Shown in pieces: positions 25,115-33,022 of a DNA stretch of 64,000 bases. The position numbers were made by a program, and so were the translations under genes. A model generated the notes under the pieces. It searched no databases, was not told where the DNA came from, and was given only the letters and a program-made list of their open reading frames with translations. The DNA lies in NCBI GenBank assembly GCA_050694055.1, contig JBOGWX010000065.1, forward strand, positions 1 through 64,000, given 5' to 3'. The stretch's first letter is position 1; each line of letters starts with the position of its first letter. This DNA is from WHSV01 sp050694055 (GTDB lineage: Bacteria > Actinomycetota > CADDZG01 > WHSQ01).

Positions 25115-26040
25115 CGGGGCACGGGCACCGATTGAAAGACGGCGTTGACGGCATCGGCCGGACGATAGCGCTCGAGCTCAGCCTCAGGTCGCAGCAACAG
25201 CCGGTGGGTCAGGGCGGGTAACCCGACCACCGCAACGTCGTCGGGAGTCACGTAGTCGCGTCCTCCCAAGCGTGCCATGGCCTTCGACGCGGCGAGAAGA
25301 TGCACCGCGCTGCGGGGGCTCGCGCCCAGCTCGACGCTGGGCACGGAGCGAGTGGCGCGAACGATGCGCGCGACGTAGCCGAGCACCTCCGGAGTCGCCT
25401 TCGTGTTGTCGACCTCACCCTGAGCCCGTCTCAGTTCCTCGACATCGGTGATCGGCTGCACCTGGTCAAGCGTCGCGGGAGAGACTCCGTGATGGTCGAG
25501 CTCGAGCATCGAGATCTCGTCTCCCTCCTCCGGATAGCCGACGTCGACCTTGAACAAGAAACGGTCGAGCTGCGCCTCGGGCAGCGGATAGGTGCCCTCG
25601 TACTCGATCGGATTCTGAGTCGCCACCACGAGAAAGGGGGCCGGCAGCGCGTTCGGTTCTCCGTCGATCGAGACTTGACGTTCCTGCATCGCCTCCAAGA
25701 GCGCCGCTTGGGTCTTGGGAGGCGTCCGGTTGATCTCGTCCGCCAGCAGCACGTTGGTGAAAATCGGACCCTTGCGGAACACGAGGTCACCTCCTCGGAG
25801 GGTCATGGTCCCGGTCAGGTCCGAGGGGAGCATGTCGGGAGTGAACTGCACACGCCGAAAAGTCATCCCCAAAGAACGCGCCATTGCGTTCGCGAGCAGG
25901 GTCTTCGCCGTTCCGGGCACTCCCTCGAGCAGCACGTGTCCCCCGACCATGACGGCAGCGAGCAAGAGATCGACGGTCGCTTCCTGTCCGACCACCACCT
26001 TGCCGACTTCCTTGGCAAGCCTGTCTCGCAGATCCTTCAC
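25111..26040 (-). CDS. MoxR-family AAA+ ATPase
   Basis: A 309-residue ATPase with Walker A GVPGTAKT (about residues 38-45), Walker B LADEINR (about 105-111), sensor 1 ATQNPIEYEG and an arginine-containing RFLFKVDVGYP segment. MoxR proteins work with VWA-type partners in metal insertion or complex maturation. GTG 26038-26040 is the start because it overlaps the upstream stop as GTGA and gives the usual family length; longer reading runs over the neighbouring gene. Confidence 0.9.
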   Translation of the reverse strand: MKDLRDRLAKEVGKVVVGQEATVDLLLAAVMVGGHVLLEGVPGTAKTLLANAMARSLGMTFRRVQFTPDMLPSDLTGTMTLRGGDLVFRKGPIFTNVLLADEINRTPPKTQAALLEAMQERQVSIDGEPNALPAPFLVVATQNPIEYEGTYPLPEAQLDRFLFKVDVGYPEEGDEISMLELDHHGVSPATLDQVQPITDVEELRRAQGEVDNTKATPEVLGYVARIVRATRSVPSVELGASPRSAVHLLAASKAMARLGGRDYVTPDDVAVVGLPALTHRLLLRPEAELERYRPADAVNAVFQSVPVPR

Positions 26041-27164
26041 TCCCTGCCTCCTTGGTACGTCACGTGGGGCGCGACGGTGCCGGCCAGCTTCTGAGCGGCG
26101 CGCCCCAGCGCCAGGACCTCCTGCTCGGTCGACGCGGTGCCCCAGAGCGCTCGGACTTCGTCGGCCGTGAGGCCCCGTTCGCTTGCGCCGGCGCGCAGCT
26201 GCTCCTCCGAAGCAGTCTCGCCTAGTCCCAGTCGCGCGCCGAGCCGAGACCTGAGTCGTGCTTGCAGCGGTTGCATCGAACCGGCCGGGTTGCGCGTGCG
26301 CTTCAGGGTGCCCGCGATGGCCTGAACGTAGAGGCGACGCGCGGGAGGCAGGGCGCGGCCGGGCTCCTCGGGGGGGCCGAGCCTGCGGCCGCGCGCCCAC
26401 ATGAAAACGAGCGCGGCCGCCACCAAACCGCTAACGGCCAGCTTCCAGGAGCTTGGAAGCGCGGCCACTCCGGTCGAGGTGTAGCCGTGAACGCTCTCGA
26501 TGAAGATCACGGCCCTCTCTGGGGTGCCGGCCAGATTGAGCGCGAAGCGCGCGTTGTCGGCGCGATCCAGCCGGTCGTTGTGCACGATGGACGCGTCGGC
26601 GAGCAGGACGACGCGGCCCTCATCGAGGTTCGCAACTACCACCGATGAGCCGTCGTCGTCGCCGAGAATGGCCACCCCCGCGCCCGCATCCGAGAAGCCG
26701 CCCGAGCCCGCGGCGGACACCTCGGCGACACCAGCGGTCTCGGAGACGGGCAGCAGAGGACGGAGAGTCGACGGGCCGTCGTCGGTGCGTCGAGGTGACT
26801 CCTCGAACAGCCGGCGCACCCATTGGCCGGTCGCTCCACCGAGGACCAGACGACCCCCCTGTTGCACGAAACGCTCGAGATCCTCCTCCGCTTCGGTCGA
26901 GGGCGGAGGCGCGTCGAGGAGCACCAACGTGCTTGCGGGATCCAGTGAAGCATCGCCCAGCGGCGCGCGCAGGCGTTCGAGCCGGTAGCCGGTGCGGACG
27001 AGAAGCTCGGCGTAGGCGGCTGCTCCCGTCGGGTCGGTGGAGTAGGACGACGAGGGCGGACCCGGCCGGTCGCCGCCGAGCGACAGCGCGACGACGTTGA
27101 ACAGCAAGACGAGAGCGATGAAGATCATGACCGCGCGCGCTCCCGGATGGCGGAGAACTCTCAC
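26037..27164 (-). CDS. DUF4350 domain protein
   Basis: A 375-residue protein starting at a GTG (27162-27164) that overlaps the DUF4129 stop. It has a helix at residues 10-28, an extracytoplasmic Rossmann-like region (STDPTGAAAYAELLVRTGYR; FVQQGGRLVLGGATG), a second helix near residue 240 and a soluble C-terminal tail. This is the DUF4350 layout found between moxR and DUF4129 genes in actinobacteria. The biochemical role is unknown; gene order argues for one membrane complex with its neighbours. Confidence 0.8.
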   Translation of the reverse strand: MRVLRHPGARAVMIFIALVLLFNVVALSLGGDRPGPPSSSYSTDPTGAAAYAELLVRTGYRLERLRAPLGDASLDPASTLVLLDAPPPSTEAEEDLERFVQQGGRLVLGGATGQWVRRLFEESPRRTDDGPSTLRPLLPVSETAGVAEVSAAGSGGFSDAGAGVAILGDDDGSSVVVANLDEGRVVLLADASIVHNDRLDRADNARFALNLAGTPERAVIFIESVHGYTSTGVAALPSSWKLAVSGLVAAALVFMWARGRRLGPPEEPGRALPPARRLYVQAIAGTLKRTRNPAGSMQPLQARLRSRLGARLGLGETASEEQLRAGASERGLTADEVRALWGTASTEQEVLALGRAAQKLAGTVAPHVTYQGGRE

Positions 27165-28045
27165 GAGCGTCCCGAGGTGGCGAGGAGCCGCCCGAAAGTG
27201 CTCCGCAGCGCATCGAGATCGGCAGGGCCCGCGGGCCGCCGACCGTAGACGACCTCGTCGAACAGTCTCGCCACCTCGTCGAAATCGGGGGACTTCAGGC
27301 GCCGCGCCACCTCGGCCGAGGTCGCGCAGCGTGCAGCGGTGATGACTCGTTTGTCCTCCAGGCGAAGGAGTCCTGCGAGAAAGCGCAGACGCAGTGCCCG
27401 CTCGAGGTCCTCGCGACGCTCGGCCTCGTCGGCCTCGCGCTCGAGATCGGCCGGTCGCAGGGTGGATGCGACCCTCGCCCGGCGCTCGACATCGACACCG
27501 GCACGGCGACGCGCCGCGCGCTCCACGACGACGGCGAAAGCTACGAGGACGATCACCGCGGCCAGCGCCCACAACGTGACCGCTCCGCCCGGGGTGAAAT
27601 CGACGAGCGCGGCGACGAGCTCCGCGACCGCTGAGACGATCGGTCCGAAGACCGTCTGAAGCACCCCGCCGAGCCACTCCAGGACACCGCGCAGCGGTCT
27701 GGGGAGGACGTCCTCCTGCTCGAAGCGCGGCTGTGCGAGGATCTCGCTCGCCTCGTCTCTCAGCCGGCCGGAGGAGCCTTCGGGCCCCCCGTCCAGTTCC
27801 GCGGTCACAGTCTCGAGCCGCGCCCTGACCTCGTCGCGCTTGCCGTCGAGCAGTGCTCGAGTGTCCACGGAGACGCCGTCGACCGAGGTCACGTCGGCAA
27901 GCTGCTCACGCGCCCTCGAGTCGTCGATGGCCTCTTCCGCCAGTTCTGCGAAACGCCCCCTCGTGACCTCCTGGCCGCCGGCCTCGAGCGCAGTGGCGGA
28001 CAACAACGAGGCCGCCGTCACCACTGCTAGGAGCTTATGAGTCAC
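27161..28045 (-). CDS. DUF4129 domain protein
   Basis: A 294-residue protein with an N-terminal hydrophobic signal or anchor (residues 4-20), a coiled extracytoplasmic region rich in Glu and Arg, a helix at about residues 160-178 and a cytoplasmic helical DUF4129 tail (EDLERALRLRFLAGLLRLED; FDEVVYGRRPAGPADLDAL). DUF4129 domains also form the C-terminus of some transglutaminase-like membrane proteins in DUF58/MoxR operons. The GTG start overlaps the upstream membrane gene by 11 bases. Confidence 0.8.
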   Translation of the reverse strand: MTHKLLAVVTAASLLSATALEAGGQEVTRGRFAELAEEAIDDSRAREQLADVTSVDGVSVDTRALLDGKRDEVRARLETVTAELDGGPEGSSGRLRDEASEILAQPRFEQEDVLPRPLRGVLEWLGGVLQTVFGPIVSAVAELVAALVDFTPGGAVTLWALAAVIVLVAFAVVVERAARRRAGVDVERRARVASTLRPADLEREADEAERREDLERALRLRFLAGLLRLEDKRVITAARCATSAEVARRLKSPDFDEVARLFDEVVYGRRPAGPADLDALRSTFGRLLATSGRS

Positions 28046-29060
28046 GTGGTGGCGGTTGCTCTTGGCCGGGTGGGTGGTGATCGGTAGCGCCCGGGGACGG
28101 TTGCCACCCCGGAGGCGGTGGCCAGTAGGGAGGTTGATCCCGGCCGGGGCTCTCCGGATGACCGGAAGCCCAGCCGCCCCACTCCCCGGCGGCCGGCGCC
28201 AGGGATGGTCCGGTGCCGGTAGCGCCGATGCGCTGCGCCAGTAGCTGAAGATCGAAGCCCTCCTTGCGCACCCGCAGGTCGAAGTAGAGAACGGAAGTGA
28301 TTGCGGCGACCGCCGGTGTCGTCAGCACGCTTGCAACCGTCGACGACAGCGCATTGATGACGACCGAGCCGAGCGGGCCGTCGCCCAGCGGGGTGAAGAT
28401 GAGCCCCGTAAACACCAGGCTTATGGCCTGGCCCACCAGGCCGGCCAGAATGGCGGTCAGGATGAGCAACCCGAAGGTGGGCCACCATCGATGCCGCACC
28501 AACCTGAACGACCGTCTCAATGCTTTGGTCCCCCGCGTGTCTTCCGTCAGCAGGGCCGGCAGGGCTACCGCGTAGCTGCCGTAGAGCCAGATGCCGGGCA
28601 CGATCAGCGCGATGAGCCCGAGAACGATGAAGAGACCGGAGAGGATCGACACCCACAGCACGGAGTGAAGCTTCCGTGTGGCAAACGACAGCGATGACCG
28701 CCAGTCAGGAGTACCTCCCAGATAAGCGGTACCGACGGCCTTGAACGACGCGGCGGTCGCCAATGTGCTCGACAGGAAGGTGAGCAGGAAGATGAGGCCC
28801 ACAGCGGCAAGGAAGGTCCAGATCTCGGACTCGAACTGCTCGAAGGATTCCCCCGGCTGCGGCTCCGTCCGACCCGTCATGGGGCCGGCAAACGATCCTG
28901 GTATCGCCGTCAGGGTGATGACTGCGGTCAAGAACTGCACCGGTATGACCACGACGGCCACGATCCTGAACAAGGTCAACGCGTTGCGCGTGTAGATCTT
29001 GATACCGACATCAAGGATCTCGCCGAGGCCCAAAGGCCGCAACTGTTCGCCCGCCCTCAT
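28035..29060 (-). CDS. Polytopic membrane protein (GDPD membrane-domain-like)
   Basis: A 341-residue protein with six or so membrane segments: N-terminal LRPLGLGEILDVGIKIYTRN, then helices around residues 30-50, 80-105, 135-160, 170-190, 200-220 and 240-255, and a proline-rich C-terminal tail of about 60 residues. The start and the ALLTEDTRGTKALRRSFRLV segment match the membrane domain seen in GDPD-type and related actinobacterial proteins. It is first in the unit running to DUF58. Function unknown. Confidence 0.7.
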   Translation of the reverse strand: MRAGEQLRPLGLGEILDVGIKIYTRNALTLFRIVAVVVIPVQFLTAVITLTAIPGSFAGPMTGRTEPQPGESFEQFESEIWTFLAAVGLIFLLTFLSSTLATAASFKAVGTAYLGGTPDWRSSLSFATRKLHSVLWVSILSGLFIVLGLIALIVPGIWLYGSYAVALPALLTEDTRGTKALRRSFRLVRHRWWPTFGLLILTAILAGLVGQAISLVFTGLIFTPLGDGPLGSVVINALSSTVASVLTTPAVAAITSVLYFDLRVRKEGFDLQLLAQRIGATGTGPSLAPAAGEWGGWASGHPESPGRDQPPYWPPPPGWQPSPGATDHHPPGQEQPPPRDS

Positions 29061-29115
29061 GAGGAAACTCTAGTCGTTCAAGACCCACGCAGGGCCACAG
29101 GTCACCTGAAGCTTG

Positions 29116-30504
29116 CTAGCGCGTCCCCTCGGGAGTTGCGAGTTCGAGTAGCCGGTCGGCGACCACCCTCCACGACCATCGCTCGCGCGCCAGCGCAACG
29201 GCCCGCTCCGCCATGGTAGTTCGGTCTTCGAGTGGAAGCGCAAAGACCGAGTCGATGCAGCGAGCTATTCCCTCGAGGGGCTGTTCGGGGTCGTAAGTCA
29301 AGAGTCCGGGCGCAGCGATGGCCTCCTCGATGGCGCGGCCGACCTCCCCGATGCCGGAGTGACCGGGCACGATCGGTAGCACGCCGCAGGCGGCAGCTTC
29401 CGCGGCAACCATTCCAAAGGCCTCTGCGAGCACGGACGGCACCACCAGTATGTCGAAGTAGGGAAGTACCTGCGAGAGCGCCGCGTGCTCCAGACGTCCC
29501 GGCCACTGCACGGTGACCTTGGCCGCGCGCGCGAAATAGGCATCGTCGGCTCGTCCGTCGTCGAGGAACTGCAATAGATGCGTCAGCTCTTGCACTCCGT
29601 CGCCGCGCACGGCGAGCGTCTCGAGCACCTCGGGGTCATTGGTCCGGAGCGCGCTGCCGATCTCGTGCAGTCCCTTCTCGAAGCCGCCGTATCCGACGAT
29701 CGTGACGTGCAGGTTCTCGGTCGTCGTAAGACCCAGTGCGCCCAGAAGGTTGTGCACACCCTTGGAGACGATGAACTTCCCGACGTAGCCGACGCTCGGG
29801 GGCGCGGCCGGGTCGCGCTCGACTGGTCGAAACAGGTCGATGTCGCAGCCGGGATTGACGATGTGGGCGCGCTCCTCCCATCCGGGAACGACCGACGCCG
29901 CCTCTTTGATCATGTAGTTGCTCCCACCCGTGACAACGCGCGCGGCTCCGAGACCTTCGCTCGCGAACCTGGTGTAGCGCTCCGGCTCCTCTTTGACTGC
30001 GTACTCGAGTGCGCTCCCGTGCAGCTTGGCGAGATACTCCGTGTCGGTGCGCTTGCAGGCCTCACGCGCAATGTAGGGGCCCATGACCTCGTGACCGGTA
30101 ATGATTGCGTCGGGCTGGTGCTCCTCGATGGCGGTCACCATGGCTCTGATGTTGGCCGACGTGTAGCGCTCGAGCTCCTCCGTCGTGAGATCGACGAAGC
30201 GCTTGGCGGTGAACCCCTCGTACTCGTCGTAGACGTACACGGGAAGAACCTCGCCGATGTTCGGGCGCAGAACACGAAGCCGGCCGGCGCCCGGGGCGTG
30301 TTCGGTGGCGGTCAGCTCAAACCTCGTGTTGTCGGCGTTGAAACCGCCGTCGCCGTCGACGAAGGCAAACTCGGCTGCATGACGCTCCTGGCACATCACC
30401 AGGACGTCGTGTCCCTCCGCACGCCAAATGCGCCCGATGTTCACGGTGTACAGATTCGACCCAGAGCCCGACAGCAGATAGCCGTGCCACAGCAGAATCC
30501 TCAC
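29116..30504 (-). CDS. GT4-family glycosyltransferase
   Basis: A 462-residue GT-B glycosyltransferase. The N-terminal domain begins RILLWHGYLLSGSGSNLYT; the C-terminal nucleotide-sugar domain contains YVGKFIVSKGVHNLLGAL and the donor-binding segment VPSVLAEAFGMVAAEAAACG (E-x7-E type). It probably transfers an activated sugar to a small molecule, lipid or glycan; donor and acceptor cannot be read. The start is a GTG. It is transcribed alone, divergent from a small membrane protein gene. Confidence 0.85.
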   Translation of the reverse strand: MRILLWHGYLLSGSGSNLYTVNIGRIWRAEGHDVLVMCQERHAAEFAFVDGDGGFNADNTRFELTATEHAPGAGRLRVLRPNIGEVLPVYVYDEYEGFTAKRFVDLTTEELERYTSANIRAMVTAIEEHQPDAIITGHEVMGPYIAREACKRTDTEYLAKLHGSALEYAVKEEPERYTRFASEGLGAARVVTGGSNYMIKEAASVVPGWEERAHIVNPGCDIDLFRPVERDPAAPPSVGYVGKFIVSKGVHNLLGALGLTTTENLHVTIVGYGGFEKGLHEIGSALRTNDPEVLETLAVRGDGVQELTHLLQFLDDGRADDAYFARAAKVTVQWPGRLEHAALSQVLPYFDILVVPSVLAEAFGMVAAEAAACGVLPIVPGHSGIGEVGRAIEEAIAAPGLLTYDPEQPLEGIARCIDSVFALPLEDRTTMAERAVALARERWSWRVVADRLLELATPEGTR

Positions 30505-30565
30505 TCACATACCCCCAGTCAGAGACAGGGGCGATTATCCCGTCCCGCAAGGGTGGCCGGGTGCC

Positions 30566-30571
30566 TAAACT
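30566..30571 (+). promoter_or_regulatory. Leaderless -10 box (TAAACT)
   Basis: TAAACT is followed by exactly six bases (CCATCG) and the ATG of the next gene, the arrangement of a leaderless actinobacterial promoter. No ribosome binding site is visible before that ATG. Confidence 0.5.
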
Positions 30572-30577
30572 CCATCG

Positions 30578-31165
30578 ATGCTTCTCGACCGGCCGCTGAG
30601 GACGACGCTGCGTAACTTCTCGACTTTCTTTCTGATCGTCGCCCTCGTGACGATCCCAGTGAACGTCGCTTGGGGGTTCTTCTTCCAGGACGTGATCGCA
30701 ACCCAGGAGGTCCATGCGGCCATCGAGGCGCTCCCCTCGGGGGACCGGGTCCGAGGGGTGGACGAAGAGGCCATCGACCGGGCGCGCTACGCGCGGTTCA
30801 TCGCGCTCGCTCTCCAACTGGCGCTCCTGCCGCTGATGCTGCGGGCCGCCAGGCGGGCGATCGAGCGGGACCAGGCGGGACACATCCCCACCGCGCTGGG
30901 GTCGTGGCGCTTCGCAGCAACAGGCGCCCGGGCATCGTCTACGTCGAGCCGGCTGAGCGGTGTCGCTCTGGCGATGACCGGCTTCGCGGTGGTCGTGTGG
31001 GTGCTTACCTCGCTGATCGGACGTCTCCTAGCCGCGCCGGTGGCGGACTCCATCGCCTGGTTGATCGTCGGTCTCCTTCAAGGCGCGGCGCTCGCCCTCG
31101 CGCTCCCGTTCGTGCTCGTGGGGCTCGTGGAGGCCCGTGCTCCGGCGCCGGCCGCACCCTCCTGA
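30578..31165 (+). CDS. Four-helix membrane protein
   Basis: A 195-residue integral membrane protein. Hydrophobic segments lie at about residues 15-35, 70-88, 124-145 and 155-180. The first loop is acidic and probably extracytoplasmic; a basic cytoplasmic loop (RAARRAIERDQAG) follows helix 2. No family is recognised. It probably has a leaderless mRNA and lies between a glycosyltransferase on the other strand and the HD-GYP gene. Confidence 0.6.
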   Translation: MLLDRPLRTTLRNFSTFFLIVALVTIPVNVAWGFFFQDVIATQEVHAAIEALPSGDRVRGVDEEAIDRARYARFIALALQLALLPLMLRAARRAIERDQAGHIPTALGSWRFAATGARASSTSSRLSGVALAMTGFAVVVWVLTSLIGRLLAAPVADSIAWLIVGLLQGAALALALPFVLVGLVEARAPAPAAPS

Positions 31166-31308
31166 GCCCCCCAAAACCCTCTGAACGACGCGTTCCCCCC
31201 AAACCGGCCTACGTCGTTGTACGTATCTTTCTCTACCTTTTTCTTCCAAGTGCCGATGCAGACCGAGTAAGGCATGGCCCGCGCGCGTGGGCACGCGAAA
31301 GGACGAAG

Positions 31309-32820
31309 ATGGCGGAGCGAAGCAACCGTCGTGACCTGAGGCATTACCTGCCGCACGTGGTGGTGGCAACCTCCTTCGTTGCGATCGTCCCGGTGGTCGC
31401 CGTCTCGCTGCTACAACGGAGCGGGCTGATCGGCTCGCTCCTGATCTCGAGCATCCTCGGCATGGCGCTCTCGATGATCGCCGCGAGCCTCGGCTCCGCG
31501 CTGTGGATGCGCAACAAGGGGTCTCGAGACGTCGTGTTCGGTGACCTCATGTTGTGGGGTTACTTCAAGCGCGTCCGCAACGAAAAGGACGTCGCGGAGA
31601 TGATCGGCCTTCTCGAAGACGGGCCCGCGGCGGATCCCGGCATGACACCGGCCCGCCGGATCGAGCTGCTACAGAAGCTGGCGGCCGCGCTGGAGGCACG
31701 GGATCCCTACACCCACGGGCATACCCGGCGGGTGGCGCGTCACTCAGAGTCGATCGCGAGGGCCATGGGTTTGCCGCGCGAAGAGATAGCGAAGATTCGA
31801 ACCGCGGCCGCCGTGCACGACGTCGGCAAGATGCAGGTCCCCGAGGAGCTGCTCAATAAGCCCGACAAGCTCACGGACGAAGAATTCGAGCTCATGAAGT
31901 TGCACTCGGTGCACGGAGCCGAGATGGTGGACGCGGTGGGTGACCCCGAGCTCACCTCCATCGTTCGGCATCACCACGAGCGCGTCGACGGCCGGGGTTA
32001 CCCGGACCGGCTGACCGCCGACGACATCCCGCTCGGCGCACGCATCGTCGCCGTCGCCGACACCTTCGACGCCATCACCACCACCCGTTCCTACCGCACG
32101 GGCGGTCACCACCGCAAAGCCATCGAGGTCCTCAAGAAGGGAGCCGGGTCACAGCTCGATCCCGGCGCAGTCGACGCCTTCCTCTCGCACTACGCCGGAC
32201 GAAACTCCTTCGAGTGGTGGGCGGCGGCGACCACCGCTCCGCAGCGTTTGCTCGGCCGCGCGTTCGAGTGGTTGCGGCAGACGGGTGCCACGGCCATCGC
32301 TCAGACCGCGGCCGCCACCGGCCTGGCGGTAGTCGTCGGGGGGGCCGCGCTGCTCCCACAGGCAACTCCTCGGGTCGCGGCGGCGCCGCGCGACCGAGAG
32401 ATCGCCATCGTCGTGGCCCAGACGTCAACCGCTCCACCCGTTCCCCAGGCCGATGCGATCGCCATGGCGGCGGCAAGCAAGGACGGTGCATCTCACCCCA
32501 AGGCGAAGTCGTCCGAGGGGGCCGGGTCCAGGCGCGCCGGTAGAGGCGGAGGCGACTCCACCGGTCCCGACCACGCACCCGGACCGGGAGGGTCCGCTTC
32601 CGATGCCGACACGTCCACCGCTCCCGGCGGTTCGGGATCGGACGGCGAGTCCGACGGCGGGCTCGGCAAGGTGGTAGACGATACCGTCGACGTGGTGGAC
32701 GACACGGTAGACGACACGGTCGACGTGGTGGACGACACGGTCGACGACACGGTCGACGTGGTGGACGACACGGTCGATGACGTGGGGGACGTCGTCGACG
32801 ATCTGCTCAAGCTTCCCTAG
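31309..32820 (+). CDS. Membrane HD-GYP phosphodiesterase with acidic repeat tail
   Basis: A 503-residue protein. Two N-terminal membrane helices (about residues 17-36 and 43-65) are followed by an HD-GYP domain with HGHTRRVARHSE, AAAVHDVGKMQVPEELLNKP and HHHERVDGRGYPDRLTADDI, complete for cyclic-di-GMP hydrolysis. Another hydrophobic stretch (about residues 325-350), a low-complexity Ser/Gly/Pro linker and a C-terminal acidic tail of four 11-residue DDTVDVVDDTV-type repeats follow. ATG 31309 is chosen because AAAGGA precedes it and the helix begins soon after. The repeat tail is not a normal HD-GYP feature. No GGDEF protein is in the window. Confidence 0.85.
   Translation: MAERSNRRDLRHYLPHVVVATSFVAIVPVVAVSLLQRSGLIGSLLISSILGMALSMIAASLGSALWMRNKGSRDVVFGDLMLWGYFKRVRNEKDVAEMIGLLEDGPAADPGMTPARRIELLQKLAAALEARDPYTHGHTRRVARHSESIARAMGLPREEIAKIRTAAAVHDVGKMQVPEELLNKPDKLTDEEFELMKLHSVHGAEMVDAVGDPELTSIVRHHHERVDGRGYPDRLTADDIPLGARIVAVADTFDAITTTRSYRTGGHHRKAIEVLKKGAGSQLDPGAVDAFLSHYAGRNSFEWWAAATTAPQRLLGRAFEWLRQTGATAIAQTAAATGLAVVVGGAALLPQATPRVAAAPRDREIAIVVAQTSTAPPVPQADAIAMAAASKDGASHPKAKSSEGAGSRRAGRGGGDSTGPDHAPGPGGSASDADTSTAPGGSGSDGESDGGLGKVVDDTVDVVDDTVDDTVDVVDDTVDDTVDVVDDTVDDVGDVVDDLLKLP
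32677..32808 (+). repeat. 33-bp tandem repeat in the HD-GYP gene (four units)
   Basis: Units start at 32677, 32710, 32743 and 32776. Units 2 and 3 are identical, unit 1 differs at a few silent positions and unit 4 has diverged. Each encodes DDTVDVVDDTV, so the frame is kept. Copy number could vary between strains by slippage or recombination without breaking the gene. Confidence 0.9.
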
Positions 32821-33022
32821 CGGCCCGGCGCCGGTGGGCCCCCCTCGCCTGCTGCGTCGTCTCGCTCGCTCAGGGCTCTGGGAGAACAGACGATCCAGTG
32901 TCTCTTCGTAGTCTCTCGACCACAAACAGTCGCAATCCTGGCATTATCGGGGGAGAACCGGGTACCGCTCATTTCCAATTAGTGCCACACTGCTCGAACG
33001 GTCGACTAAAGGAGCATGGGGA

